A DNA stretch of 64,000 nt from Bacteroidota bacterium (GTDB lineage: Bacteria; Bacteroidota; Bacteroidia; Chitinophagales; Chitinophagaceae). Shown here piece after piece: positions 8,122-19,685 of this stretch. Below the pieces are notes generated by a model. It saw only the letters and a program-made list of their open reading frames with translations. It was not told the origin of the DNA and ran no database searches. The stretch covers positions 1 to 64,000 of the forward strand of contig JAEZDA010000017.1 of NCBI GenBank assembly GCA_023433345.1, read 5' to 3'. The position numbers were made by a program, and so were the translations under genes. Every line of letters starts with the position of its first letter. Position 1 is the stretch's first letter.

Positions 8122-8787
8122 TTAGAGAATGTCTGCGCGGTTTAGAAAATTTACAACCGGTGTTAATGCGGTGAAGGATTTTATCAGCGGCTTTGAATCT
8201 TTTAACGCGATCAAATCCGCATCAGGTAAAGGTTTGGTGAATACGAAACTTTTCAGCATTAAGTATTTAATGGCAGGGTCTTTCACATCATAACCACGAG
8301 GCGGCCTTTTTAAACTGTCTTCCACCGAAATTCCTCCCGGAAAATATTTTTTAAAATTCTTATCGCCTGTGAGTTGTTCCCATTCGCGCAGGTTGTAATC
8401 GATTTCCTGCCTTACATTCCGGAGATGTACTGTTTCAGGGTGATACAATCCTCCTGCTATAAGGCTTTGCCCGGGTTCGATATGAATATAATAGCCTGCG
8501 GTGTTGGTTTTTTTCCCTCCCTTGTTCATGTAGGCGCCGATGTGCGTTTTATACGGGGTCTTGTCTTTTGAAAACCGTATGTCGCGGTACTGTCTGAAGA
8601 TGCAGTCCTTCGCGTTTAATGATTTAATTGCCGGGTCTGCGGTACCAATTCCTTCTATGATTTGGCCCACAACGTTTATAAAGTCTTGCTTCAATGTTTC
8701 GAACTTTTCCCGGTTGGCCTCAAACCACTCGCGATTGTTATTTCGCTTAAGTGCGGCAAGAAAAGAAAGAAGGTCCTTAAACATCAT
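8122..8787 (-). CDS. DUF2461 family protein
   Basis: 221 residues. The start FLAALKRNNNREWFEANREK and the core RQYRDIRFSKDKTPYKTHIG with AGGLYHPE match the DUF2461/TIGR02453 family, widespread single-domain bacterial proteins of unknown biochemical role. Length fits the family. A second Met directly follows the first; either could be the start. No operon partners are evident. Function unknown. Confidence 0.85.
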   Translation of the reverse strand: MMFKDLLSFLAALKRNNNREWFEANREKFETLKQDFINVVGQIIEGIGTADPAIKSLNAKDCIFRQYRDIRFSKDKTPYKTHIGAYMNKGGKKTNTAGYYIHIEPGQSLIAGGLYHPETVHLRNVRQEIDYNLREWEQLTGDKNFKKYFPGGISVEDSLKRPPRGYDVKDPAIKYLMLKSFVFTKPLPDADLIALKDSKPLIKSFTALTPVVNFLNRADIL

Positions 8788-8895
8788 TTTTCATTTCGGA
8801 TTTCGTTGTCAACATGGCAAAGCACGCCAGGCCGTATGATAAAGCAATAAAAAAGGGGCCAAAATAGCCCCCATTCTTGATAACGTTTGCATGAA

Positions 8896-9462
8896 TCATT
8901 TCACCCAGCTCCAGTTTTCTCCACTACGAATGCGGTAAAGAGTCATTTCACTCACCTGGTATTTGTCTGCCATTTGCTTATAGGTCAGCCTCCGTTTCGG
9001 ATTGTTAATGGCATCCTTGATCGCCCTTACCTGTGCCGTGCTTAGTTTAAGACCCGCTGTTCTGCTTGCCTGTTTTTTCTTGTAGGCAATTTTTTCCGGG
9101 CTTTTTTGCTGGTGTTCGCTTATTTCTTCCTGGGTTGCCCAGCGAAGATTTTTTGCAGAATTATCCTGCTTCTTATGATTGATATGAAGCACATATTTGA
9201 ACTTGGGCGATTTCTTTGGGCAAAATAATTTCGCTACCTCCCTGTGAATATAGATCGTGCCATTTCCATCTTCTACATGCAAATTCAAAGTGCGGTAACC
9301 CGAGGTGATAGAGCCGCTCAATAGCTTACCATCTTCCGTGATGTCTGTGGTGTAACTTGCTGCTCTTCCGGCATTGGAAACTGCATATTTTTTTCGAAGA
9401 TTTTTATAACCCGCAAACTGCATTTGTTTCCAAATTTCTCCCGGTAGTTTTTTGATCATCAT
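8896..9462 (-). CDS. NUMOD4/HNH endonuclease-like protein with C-terminal HTH
   Basis: 188 residues. Residues 8-35 (EIWKQMQFAGYKNLRKKYAV, then SNAGRAAS) resemble a NUMOD4 DNA-contact motif. Residues 90-115 (VLHINHKKQDNSAKNLRWAT) form an HNH_3-type core with His, Asn and His/Asn positions in place. The C-terminus (RLTYKQMADKYQVSEMTLYR) looks like a helix-turn-helix. Such modules occur in phage and homing endonucleases, but free-standing copies are common in Bacteroidota. It stands alone between DUF2461 and ligA, with no intron or prophage next to it. It may be a selfish endonuclease or a domesticated DNA-binding protein. Confidence 0.75.
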   Translation of the reverse strand: MMIKKLPGEIWKQMQFAGYKNLRKKYAVSNAGRAASYTTDITEDGKLLSGSITSGYRTLNLHVEDGNGTIYIHREVAKLFCPKKSPKFKYVLHINHKKQDNSAKNLRWATQEEISEHQQKSPEKIAYKKKQASRTAGLKLSTAQVRAIKDAINNPKRRLTYKQMADKYQVSEMTLYRIRSGENWSWVK

Positions 9463-9536
9463 TTAGAGTTTTAGGCGTGAAACCAGTTGGTATAAATGTA
9501 ACACAAATTGTAGAATAAATATAGCAATTCAATTTA

Positions 9537-11639
<2,103 letters not shown>

Positions 11640-11814
11640 TCAAATTTAATGAGATCAGGGATGCAGTAAAGAGAATTATTGCCGCTAACCTGGTTGCCAC
11701 TGAATTTATTTATGGCATTGTTATTTTTTTAAGGAACTGAAAGATTAAACTAACTGGCTCAAAGGCAAAGCTGAAAAGGTGGAGCAATAATCGCGTTAGG
11801 CATAACTTTGCCTC

Positions 11815-14800
11815 ATGCAATCTTTCCGCGAGAATCTTAGGGAAAACTTCCTGAAAACTTATCAATCATTAAATGCTGCACAGCGCAAAGCTGTTGACGC
11901 CATCGAAGGGCCAGTTATGGTGATCGCGGGACCAGGTACAGGTAAAACACAGATCCTGGCAGCTCGCATCGGCAAAATACTGCTTGACACCGATGCAAGT
12001 CCATCGAATATTCTTTGCCTCACGTATACTGATGCAGGTGCAATTGCGATGAGAAGAAGATTGCAACAGTTCATAGGGTCTGATGCATACAAGGTGAACA
12101 TTTTCACCTTTCATGCTTTTTGTAATGAAGTGATTCAGGATAACCTCCACCTTTTTGAGAAAACCTCTCTTGAGCCTGTATCAGATCTTGAAAGCATTCA
12201 ACTTTTTAAAACACTCATAGATGGTTTTCCAAAAAATCATCCGCTGAAAAGATATCGTGGAGACGTGTATTATGAGATCAGAAACCTGCAGCAACTTTTT
12301 TCTACCATGAAGCGGGAGGGCTGGTCGCCAGCTTTCATAACGGAGCGCGTAAACGCATATGTTGCCAGCCTCCCCGAGCGCGAGGAATACATTTATAAAA
12401 GAGCCACAAAGACCAATAAGCCCGGTGATATCAAACAAAAGGAACTTGATGCTGAAACAGAGCGGGCGGAAAAATTAAAAGCTGCGGTTAATGAGTTTGA
12501 GAAGTTCCAGGAATTAATGCGATCAAAAAACCGTTATGATTTTGATGATATGATCAACTGGGTCATTCGCGTGTTTGAAGAAAACCCGGCAGTGCTGTCC
12601 AATTACCAGGAGAAATACCAATATGTGCTGGTGGATGAATTTCAGGATACAAGCGGTACGCAGAACAGGATAGTTGAACTGCTTATAAGTTACTGGGATC
12701 AGCCGAATGTATTTGTGGTTGGAGATGACGACCAAAGCATCTTTCGTTTCCAGGGCGCGAATGTAGAGAACATGCTGAACTTTCATAAGAGTTATGCAGA
12801 TACATTGGAAACGATTGTACTTACTGACAATTACAGGAGCATTCAACCCATTCTGGATGTGTCTAAAACGCTTATAAGCCGCAATCGGGACAGGTTGATC
12901 AACACGATCGATGGCCTGAGTAAGGATCTTGTTGCCGCAAATACGGCTATCAACTATCTTAAAGATGACCCCGTGCTCAAGGCTTGCGCAACGCCTGCAC
13001 ATGAAATGGCGTTCATCACATTGGAAATTCAAAAGCTGTTGGCTGATGGGGTGCAACCCGGAAAAATTGCGGTGATATACAGGGAAAACAAATATGGTGA
13101 GGAACTCGCCGGTTACCTGCGGCTTAAGAAGATACCTTATTACACCAAAAGAAGCGTGAACCTTCTCGTTCAACCTTTCATAAAAAAGATCACAACCCTG
13201 CTCCGTTATTTGGACGCCGAACACGACGTGCCCTATGGCGGCGAAGAGATGTTGTTTGAAATAATGCATTTCGATTTTTACTCGATAAAGCCGATCGACA
13301 CGGCCAAGCTCACCGTTGAATCGAATAATCTCAGGTACAATGGCCAGCAGGCTTCCATCCGGAAGTTGTTGACTGAGTTAGAAAACAAAATGCCTGCAGA
13401 TTTATTTGATAAGCGTGCAGATGAAAGCCTGATCACCTTCAGTAAAATGATCGAATCGCTGATTGCTGACGTATCTAATTTAACGTTGCAACAGCTTTTT
13501 GAAATGATCATTCGCAAAGCTGGTGTGCTGCATTACATTATGCAGAACCCGGATAAAATAGCGCTTATGCAGATGCTTACTGCATTTTTTAACTTCATAA
13601 AAGAAGAAACGGCGCGTGATCCGCAACTTGATTTGAATGGACTTGTCGGAATACTTGACCTGATGGAAAAGGAAGGGATCTCTCTTCCTCTTGTTGAAGT
13701 TTGTGGAAATGATCTGTCGGTAAACCTGCTGACCGCTCATGGTAGCAAAGGTCTCGAATTCTCTTATGTTTTCTTTGCAGGGTTGAATGCGCATCTCTGG
13801 GAAAAGAAACGCAAGCCAGGTGGCGGGTACAAATTTCCCGATACCTTATTTAATGCGTCAAGCGAGGCAGAGGGTGAAGAAGAATTACGCCGGCTCTTTT
13901 ATGTTGCCCTTACACGCGCGGAAAAAAAGCTCACCTTGTCTTTCACAAAGTATAGGAAGGATGGCAAAGAAGCTGAACCATCGCAATTCCTTGCCGAGTT
14001 GCAGGATGTACATGCTTTCGAAATTCAGAATGTTGAAATAGAAGCCGATGAAATGTTTGAATTTGATCAGTTACAGTTTAGCGCGCTTGCCCCGGAGATC
14101 GAAAAATCAGAAGAAGACTTCATTACGCTGCAACTTTCCAAATTTGTAATGAACGTTACCGCCTTGAATAACTATTTAGATTGTCCACTCGGTTTTTATT
14201 ATAAAAATCTTGTGCGCATTCCTTCCGGGAAAAATGAGGCAGCTGAGTTTGGTAGCGCCGTTCACTATGCCGTTGAAAAACTTTTCATGCGAATGAAGGA
14301 AAATGGTGATCAGTTCCCTCCAAAGGAAGTTATGGTGGAAGATTTCAAATGGTATATGAACCGTCACCGCGAAAATTTCACCAAAGAAGCTTTCAACAGG
14401 AGAATGGAATACGGAGAGGAAACATTGAATAATTATTACGACACCTACATTCATCAGTGGAATAAAATTGTAGTTGTTGAAAGGAATATCCGGAATGTTG
14501 TAGTGCACGGCGTTCCATTGAAAGGAAAACTTGATAAGTTGGAATTTAATGGCAGGGAAGTAAATGTTGTGGACTATAAGTCAGGCAATGTGGACAATGC
14601 CAGGCCGAAACTTGATCCGCCAAATGATAAACAGCCGAATGGTGGCGATTACTGGCGGCAGGCTGTCTTCTACAAATTGCTGGTTGAAAATGCCGCGCAA
14701 AAGGAATGGACAGTGGTTAGCACTGAATTTGATTTTGTAGAGCCGGACAAAAACAAAAAGTATCAAAAAAAGAAGATCGTAATTTCTCCTGCCGACACGC

Positions 14801-14958
14801 AGACCGTTCTCAACCAGGTTACAGACACCTGGAAAAAGATACAAAACCGGGAATTTTATAAAGGTTGCGGAAAGGAGGAATGCCACTGGTGCAATTTCAT
14901 AAAAGATAATAATCTTGCCGTCTCCCTGCATGAGCTCGGGGAAATGGAAGAAGAATGA
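11815..14958 (+). CDS. UvrD/Rep-type helicase fused to an Fe-S PD-(D/E)XK nuclease
   Basis: 1047 residues. Superfamily 1A motifs: Q motif LNAAQRKAVD, Walker A GPGTGKT, motif II VDEFQD, motif III GDDDQSIFRFQG, motif V TAHGSKGLEF, motif VI RRLFYVALTRAEKK. The C-terminal third is a RecB-like nuclease: EFGSAVHYAVEKLF, KLDKLEF, NVVDYKSG. Cys790 (LDCPLGF), Cys1018, Cys1023 and Cys1026 (GCGKEECHWC) have the arrangement that binds a 4Fe-4S cluster in AddB, AdnA/B and Dna2. It is probably a double-strand-break resection or recombination enzyme. The -7 box TAACTTTG (11803-11810) ends 4 nt before the ATG. Confidence 0.9.
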   Translation: MQSFRENLRENFLKTYQSLNAAQRKAVDAIEGPVMVIAGPGTGKTQILAARIGKILLDTDASPSNILCLTYTDAGAIAMRRRLQQFIGSDAYKVNIFTFHAFCNEVIQDNLHLFEKTSLEPVSDLESIQLFKTLIDGFPKNHPLKRYRGDVYYEIRNLQQLFSTMKREGWSPAFITERVNAYVASLPEREEYIYKRATKTNKPGDIKQKELDAETERAEKLKAAVNEFEKFQELMRSKNRYDFDDMINWVIRVFEENPAVLSNYQEKYQYVLVDEFQDTSGTQNRIVELLISYWDQPNVFVVGDDDQSIFRFQGANVENMLNFHKSYADTLETIVLTDNYRSIQPILDVSKTLISRNRDRLINTIDGLSKDLVAANTAINYLKDDPVLKACATPAHEMAFITLEIQKLLADGVQPGKIAVIYRENKYGEELAGYLRLKKIPYYTKRSVNLLVQPFIKKITTLLRYLDAEHDVPYGGEEMLFEIMHFDFYSIKPIDTAKLTVESNNLRYNGQQASIRKLLTELENKMPADLFDKRADESLITFSKMIESLIADVSNLTLQQLFEMIIRKAGVLHYIMQNPDKIALMQMLTAFFNFIKEETARDPQLDLNGLVGILDLMEKEGISLPLVEVCGNDLSVNLLTAHGSKGLEFSYVFFAGLNAHLWEKKRKPGGGYKFPDTLFNASSEAEGEEELRRLFYVALTRAEKKLTLSFTKYRKDGKEAEPSQFLAELQDVHAFEIQNVEIEADEMFEFDQLQFSALAPEIEKSEEDFITLQLSKFVMNVTALNNYLDCPLGFYYKNLVRIPSGKNEAAEFGSAVHYAVEKLFMRMKENGDQFPPKEVMVEDFKWYMNRHRENFTKEAFNRRMEYGEETLNNYYDTYIHQWNKIVVVERNIRNVVVHGVPLKGKLDKLEFNGREVNVVDYKSGNVDNARPKLDPPNDKQPNGGDYWRQAVFYKLLVENAAQKEWTVVSTEFDFVEPDKNKKYQKKKIVISPADTQTVLNQVTDTWKKIQNREFYKGCGKEECHWCNFIKDNNLAVSLHELGEMEEE

Positions 14959-15005
14959 TATCCGGCAACCTTTTAGGGTTTGATTAACTTCGAAAAAATA
15001 TACCG

Positions 15006-16376
15006 ATGAATCGGCGAGGATTGTGTTTTTTTTTACTGATGTTCGTTTATGTGGTATCCTCATTGATCACAGGCTGCGGGCAGATCGGTTATATGTCTGG
15101 GGGAACAAGAGATTCTCTGGCACCTGTTCTTGAATCGGCGGATCCTCCATATAAGAGTACAATGGTGAATTCAAGGAAATTCACTTTTGTATTCGATGAG
15201 TTCATTGACCTTGCCAATATTTCATCCAATCTCCTGATATCGCCTTACCAGAAAACATCTCCGCTTGTAACTTACAACAGGAGAACGGTAACGCTTCGAC
15301 TAAAAGACTCGCTTCTCCCCAACACTACTTACAATATTAATTTCGGGCAAGCCATCCGTGATCTGAATGAAGGAAACGTATTGCAGGGATTTACCTATGT
15401 TTTTTCAACCGGGGAGTTTTTGGATTCACTTTCTATAAGCGGTCGGGTGTTGATGGCAGAAAGCGGTAAGGTTGATAGCACACTGTTAGTGATGCTGTAC
15501 ATGAATGCAGATGACTCAGCAGTTAAAACGCGGCGGCCTGATTACATATCAAGACTTAACGGCTCCGGGAATTTCCGTTTTGAAAATCTTCCTGATGGTT
15601 TGTTCAAATTGTATGCATTAAAGGATGGAAACGGAAATAAAACTTACGATTCACCCAGGGAAATATTCGCATTCGCAAATGAACCCATCCGATCTTCAGA
15701 GAGTGCTCACCATCAAACTATTTTTGCTTACGCGGCAGAGAAAGAATCTCCAGCCCCTACAACTGCAAAGAGGGAAAAGGAATTCAAATTTTCGTCTAAC
15801 CTTGACCGTAATAAGCTCGATCTCCTTAATGCGCTGGAACTGACCTTTTCCCATCCTGTTGTGAATCCAGATTCGGTAAGTTTCATATTGGCCGATACGC
15901 TTCAGGAGATCGGCACTGCCGCGGCAGTTTGGGACAGCACCCGGCTAAAGGTGCAGCTTTTATACGGCTGGAAGGCAGGTACAGATTACAGGGTGATCGT
16001 TCCTGACAGTATGATCCGTGATAGTTTGAACAAGTATATTGCAGGAGATACATTGTCTTTCGCAACCTTTTCCGCCACCGATTATGGCCGTGTGTTGCTA
16101 AGGTTCACTAATATCGACTTTTCTAAAAAGCCTGTGCTGCAATTTTTCAAGGGCACTGAATTATCTTTCTCGGTTAAGCTCACTGCGGGCGAGTGGAGAG
16201 ACGAGATGGTTCGTCCCGGAGAATATGAACTGCGAATTTTATATGACGAGAATGGCAATGGAACCTGGGATCCGGGAGATTACGATGTATTTAAGCAACC
16301 GGAAAAGGTGATCACACTTTCGGGAACGTTATCGGTAAGGGCTGATTGGGAGAATGAGCGGGAAATAATTCTGTAA
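15006..16376 (+). CDS. Lipoprotein with N-terminal Ig-like (Big_5/SbsA) domain
   Basis: 456 residues. Hydrophobic signal ending in lipobox LITGC (Cys about 24) predicts lipidation. Residues 30-130 (SADPPYKSTM, FVFDEFIDL, LPNTTYNINFGQAIRDLNEG, FSTGEF) follow the Big_5/SbsA Ig-like pattern common in Bacteroidota envelope proteins. Two stretches resemble DENGNGTWDPGDYD, typical of a beta-sandwich domain with acidic loops. Function unknown. It lies between the helicase-nuclease and recR on the same strand. Confidence 0.8.
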   Translation: MNRRGLCFFLLMFVYVVSSLITGCGQIGYMSGGTRDSLAPVLESADPPYKSTMVNSRKFTFVFDEFIDLANISSNLLISPYQKTSPLVTYNRRTVTLRLKDSLLPNTTYNINFGQAIRDLNEGNVLQGFTYVFSTGEFLDSLSISGRVLMAESGKVDSTLLVMLYMNADDSAVKTRRPDYISRLNGSGNFRFENLPDGLFKLYALKDGNGNKTYDSPREIFAFANEPIRSSESAHHQTIFAYAAEKESPAPTTAKREKEFKFSSNLDRNKLDLLNALELTFSHPVVNPDSVSFILADTLQEIGTAAAVWDSTRLKVQLLYGWKAGTDYRVIVPDSMIRDSLNKYIAGDTLSFATFSATDYGRVLLRFTNIDFSKKPVLQFFKGTELSFSVKLTAGEWRDEMVRPGEYELRILYDENGNGTWDPGDYDVFKQPEKVITLSGTLSVRADWENEREIIL

Positions 16377-16437
16377 GATCTCAATTTACTTTGTCCTTTG
16401 TTTCCCAGGCAGGAATGAGTTTAATTAACTTTGCAGG

Positions 16438-17061
16438 ATGATTTTTTCTTCAACCTTACTGGAGAACGCTGTAAAAGAATTTGCCCGCCTGCCTGGTATT
16501 GGAAAAAAGACAGCACTCAGATTGGTTTTGCATCTTGTTAAGCAAGATGAGGCTATGGTATCGCATTTCAGCGAAACGATCTCTGCATTGCGAAGCCAGA
16601 TAAGATTTTGCAAAGTGTGCCATAACATTTCCGACTCATCAACATGTAATATCTGCAGTAATCCATCGAGAAAAAAGGAATTGATATGCGTGGTTGAAAG
16701 TATCCGCGATGTTATTGCCATCGAAAGTACACAACAATACAATGGTACCTTTCACGTATTAGGGGGAGTGATTTCTCCATTGGATGGAGTGGGACCCGAT
16801 CAGCTTAACATAGATTCCCTTGTTGAGCGCATAAAGGAAGGTAAGGTGGAGGAAGTAATTTTTGCTCTTAATCCTAACATCCAGGGAGACACCACTATTT
16901 ATTATATCGGGAAAAAGTTTGAAGGTCTTCCTGTAAAAATCACCACGATAGCCCGTGGTATTGCTTTTGGCGGTGAGCTGGAATATGCTGATGAGCTAAC
17001 GCTTGCAAGAAGTATTTCAAACAGGATACCGGTGGAGAAATATGTATCTTCTTCTAGATAA
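16438..17061 (+). CDS. recR: Recombination protein RecR
   Basis: 207 residues, full length. Helix-hairpin-helix (FARLPGIGKKTALRLVLHLV), four-cysteine zinc motif CKVCHNISDSSTCNIC, Toprim domain (ELICVVESIRDVIAIEST, later NPNIQGDTTIYYI) and C-terminal Walker-B-like LTLARSISNR. RecR acts with RecF/RecO to load RecA on gapped DNA. The -7 box TAACTTTG (16426-16433) ends 4 nt before the ATG, so the mRNA is predicted to be leaderless. Confidence 0.97.
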   Translation: MIFSSTLLENAVKEFARLPGIGKKTALRLVLHLVKQDEAMVSHFSETISALRSQIRFCKVCHNISDSSTCNICSNPSRKKELICVVESIRDVIAIESTQQYNGTFHVLGGVISPLDGVGPDQLNIDSLVERIKEGKVEEVIFALNPNIQGDTTIYYIGKKFEGLPVKITTIARGIAFGGELEYADELTLARSISNRIPVEKYVSSSR

Positions 17062-17062
17062 A

Positions 17063-17089
17063 AAAGCACCGGTTTTCCACCGATGCTTT
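17063..17089. terminator. Bidirectional terminator between recR and the haloperoxidase gene
   Basis: AAAGCA-C-CGGT and ACCG-A-TGCTTT pair around TTTCC with a single C/A mismatch. The stem is flanked by A-rich sequence on the left and TCTCTTTT on the right, so it can terminate recR and the convergent gene at 17113. Confidence 0.65.
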
Positions 17090-17112
17090 CTCTTTTCCCG
17101 TTTCAAAATCAA

Positions 17113-18435
17113 TTAAGGTTTTTTGAACGACATGGCATGCATTCGGGCCGCCACTTGTTTGCCCTGATCTATCGCTGCATCTGCCGAAAAAACGAAGTTC
17201 ACCCCGCTAACGGTTCGGGCCCGCTTTACATCGTTGATGATAGCATCAAAACTGTTGTAATTCCATGAACCATATAAGGACGCGTGGGAGTCATCCGTAA
17301 ACTGCCGGTTGTTGCCAAGGTAATAAGCTGCTGTGGCAAAGCCCGCGGCCGCTGCAGATACCATGGTTGAAGTGTAAGCAGGATGTTGCGGAGTGAATAT
17401 TGATGCAGACCAGGTTGTGTGGCCCATCACGTTTTGAATATAAGTTACCGGCCTCAAAAGGTTGTAATGGAATTTTGAGTAAAAACAGCTTGCCACCGCA
17501 TCGAAAATCGCCATTGTTTGCTGCGCGATCAACACCGACGCGTCTTCAAGATTTAGGTTCGCATTTTCTATCAACTTAACTGTGAGATTCACTACGTGGG
17601 CAGGCGTGTTGTAGTTTGTTCCCACAAGATCCTGCCAGCTCTCGCTGATCTTCTGATCATCAACAGTCATGTTGTTACGCATGTTGAAAGTGGCTTCCGC
17701 AGCCTGGTAGAATGTGGAGTGAGGGTCTGTGCTGTATGCGGGAGGCGGAGGAGGAAGCACGTCCGCTGCAATTCCCGGGATGAAGGTTCTCAGCGTGCCC
17801 TGGCACTTGCCTACACCCGGAAAGAAGGTGGGTGGTGTTGGCTCCCAGGAACCAGGTTGACCGAGCGGCGTGTATGGCGCACAAGCAGCCAGGGTGCCAT
17901 CAGGGTTAAGTGTTCCGTCTGATTTACTCCATTCAAATATTCTCTCTGCTATAGTAACTCCCAGCGCCGCGCTTCTGTCTAATTCCTGTTGGGTGATCTC
18001 GGTGAGAAACATTGCATTGAAGGTTTGTTCAAGATTTTGCATGTCAGGTTCTGAAGGGTTAGGTCCGTAATATGCCATAAGCCTCGGAGCAATGCTTGCG
18101 ATGGCGGAGTTAGCAACTGCCGGCCAATAATAATTTCGCGGATGCTCGGAAGGAATGACATCTCCTGTAAGTTTAGTATACATTGATTGATATGACGGCA
18201 TTCCTTTCACAACTGATTCATACAGGGCCAGCCCTGAATATGAAAGTATGCGAACTGTCTGTGGAGGAACGTAAGGCCTGCTGCGCGTGATGTCTGTTAG
18301 AAGTTTAAACCATTGAGTAGCTACAGCTGCGGAATATTTTTTAGTGTGCGAGCCGGGTGGAATGTTCTTGTCGCAGGAATTAAAAACAAGCGCACCGAAG
18401 AGAAGAAGCGCAACTGAAAATTTTCTGTATTTCAT
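17113..18435 (-). CDS. Vanadium-dependent haloperoxidase-like (PAP2 superfamily) lipoprotein
   Basis: 440 residues from the ATG at 18435. A longer frame exists, but this Met starts a signal peptide with lipobox VFNSC. PAP2/vanadate-binding motifs are visible: KFHYNLLRPVTYIQ (Lys and Arg), HPAYTSTMVSAAAAG (the PSGH-like segment) and a C-terminal SHASLYGSWNY region with a histidine. Homologues annotated as haloperoxidases or acid-phosphatase-like proteins occur throughout Bacteroidota. Whether it halogenates or hydrolyses phosphate esters cannot be read from sequence. TACATTTG about 33 nt upstream is a likely -7 box. Confidence 0.78.
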   Translation of the reverse strand: MKYRKFSVALLLFGALVFNSCDKNIPPGSHTKKYSAAVATQWFKLLTDITRSRPYVPPQTVRILSYSGLALYESVVKGMPSYQSMYTKLTGDVIPSEHPRNYYWPAVANSAIASIAPRLMAYYGPNPSEPDMQNLEQTFNAMFLTEITQQELDRSAALGVTIAERIFEWSKSDGTLNPDGTLAACAPYTPLGQPGSWEPTPPTFFPGVGKCQGTLRTFIPGIAADVLPPPPPAYSTDPHSTFYQAAEATFNMRNNMTVDDQKISESWQDLVGTNYNTPAHVVNLTVKLIENANLNLEDASVLIAQQTMAIFDAVASCFYSKFHYNLLRPVTYIQNVMGHTTWSASIFTPQHPAYTSTMVSAAAAGFATAAYYLGNNRQFTDDSHASLYGSWNYNSFDAIINDVKRARTVSGVNFVFSADAAIDQGKQVAARMHAMSFKKP

Positions 18436-18512
18436 AAAAAAGGTTTTTGATGATGTACAGAAACAAATGTAATTGCGGTGCGGAGGCCTCTGGTGGTACG
18501 AAAACGACAACT

Positions 18513-19349
18513 TTAGGAATATCCATCTCCAAGCTTGAGAATTTTTTCAAGTGATCCCTGGTCAGCTTCAAACAATGATTTCGGCTTTGCAAAAGCGAGA
18601 GCCTGATAATCGCGAACAAGATGCTGATAGTCGTAGTAGCCTGAATGAATAGCGATCTCCACCCAAGATCTGTGCGGCTGTTTTGTTTTTAATTTGAATG
18701 ATTCTGCAAAGCGTGATATTCTCTGGTAAGCACTGCAGGGAATTCCCAAATAGCTAAGGGCTTTTCGCTCGAACTGCCTTACAGACAAACAGGCATCGGC
18801 AGCAAGTTTGGAAATTGATGTTGGCTCTTCACCGCTCAGGCATGTAAGGGCCATTTCGAAAGGATGGTGCTCGGTACGCGAACTGGAAAGCAATTTTTTT
18901 AAGAAGGCGTCGATGCAGTTGATGATCTCGTTGTAATCAACACGTTCATCGAAACGATTGAATAACGACCGTGTTTCAACAGGATATATATCTGAGAGAT
19001 CAGTGTGATTATCCGCCAGCTCATATGATGGTATTCGTGTGAGCTTAAACAATCCTCCCGGCTTAAATATCACCTGCACTAAAAGAAACTCATCATCTAC
19101 AGAACTGCGATCGATCCGGGCAGACCATTGGCCCGTGACAGTTGCCCGTGGGCGTAGAATTGTTTTTCCCTGGGAAATGATGCGTGTTTGCTCCCTGCCG
19201 CGCACGTAAAATGCAATTGTTTCTTCAGGGCGAACAACGTAGGGTTTGGCAACCGGCCGGATTGCTGACATAAGCAGGAAATGCCTCACCTGGTAGCTTT
19301 GAACATAAGGTGCGAGTTCCTCACAAGGTTGAAAGCTTTTAAAGAGCAT
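18513..19349 (-). CDS. AraC-family transcriptional regulator
   Basis: 278 residues. The N-terminal half (ELAPYVQSYQVRHFLL, KTILRPRATVTGQWSARIDR) resembles the sensor region common to Bacteroidota AraC proteins. The C-terminal part holds two helix-turn-helix segments: ISKLAADACLSVRQFERKAL and WVEIAIHSGYYDYQHLVRDY. It is upstream of the haloperoxidase-like gene on the same strand (77 bp gap) and may control it, but no operator is evident. Confidence 0.85.
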   Translation of the reverse strand: MLFKSFQPCEELAPYVQSYQVRHFLLMSAIRPVAKPYVVRPEETIAFYVRGREQTRIISQGKTILRPRATVTGQWSARIDRSSVDDEFLLVQVIFKPGGLFKLTRIPSYELADNHTDLSDIYPVETRSLFNRFDERVDYNEIINCIDAFLKKLLSSSRTEHHPFEMALTCLSGEEPTSISKLAADACLSVRQFERKALSYLGIPCSAYQRISRFAESFKLKTKQPHRSWVEIAIHSGYYDYQHLVRDYQALAFAKPKSLFEADQGSLEKILKLGDGYS

Positions 19350-19498
19350 AATTCAAGAGTGTGCCGGTTACTGAATATTTCCTAAAAGTGCGATCAGTAT
19401 TTAAGATAAGGCTTTTTGAGATTAAATTGACCATGGAAGTAAATTGATGAGGCAGAATGTTGCAAACCTCAAATTTGAAGGTGAGTCTTTATTAAAGA

Positions 19499-19600
19499 TT
19501 TGCATTTATTGCACTTTAGCCTTAGCTTTGCAACCTGTTGCAGTGGCGGATTTGTTTATTGTTCATCCGCTGCAATGTAGATCGATGAACTAATAAACGA
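19499..19600 (+). promoter_or_regulatory. metH promoter and structured 5' leader
   Basis: TTTG (19499-19502), 20 bp, TAGCTTTG (19523-19530) is a good Bacteroidota promoter; start of transcription would be near 19536. Immediately after it, TTGCA (19538-19542) and GCGGAT (19546-19551) pair with ATCCGC (19565-19570) and TGCAA (19571-19575). The loop and right edge of that hairpin, 19554-19567, can instead pair with 19584-19598 (GTTTATT-GTTCATC with GATGAAC-T-AATAAAC, one extra base). These pairings overlap by three bases, so they form a pseudoknot or two alternative folds. I do not recognise a cobalamin, SAM or SAH riboswitch consensus. The 336-bp gap 19350-19685 holds no gene. Confidence 0.5.
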
Positions 19601-19685
19601 CGCTCCGCATACTCGGCGACCGCTTTCTTCGTTTACACTTCACCGTTTACATCACTGCAGGCAATCTCATTTTAAAAAGTGAATC

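Noticed and set aside
12181..13794. Several long minus-strand frames inside the helicase-nuclease gene
   Set aside because: Shadows of a strongly supported plus-strand gene; no start signals or domains of their own.
19601..19685. Cobalamin or SAH riboswitch in the rest of the metH leader
   Set aside because: GCTCCGC and CTCGGCGACC words are suggestive, but I could not build the known stems or find the consensus boxes.
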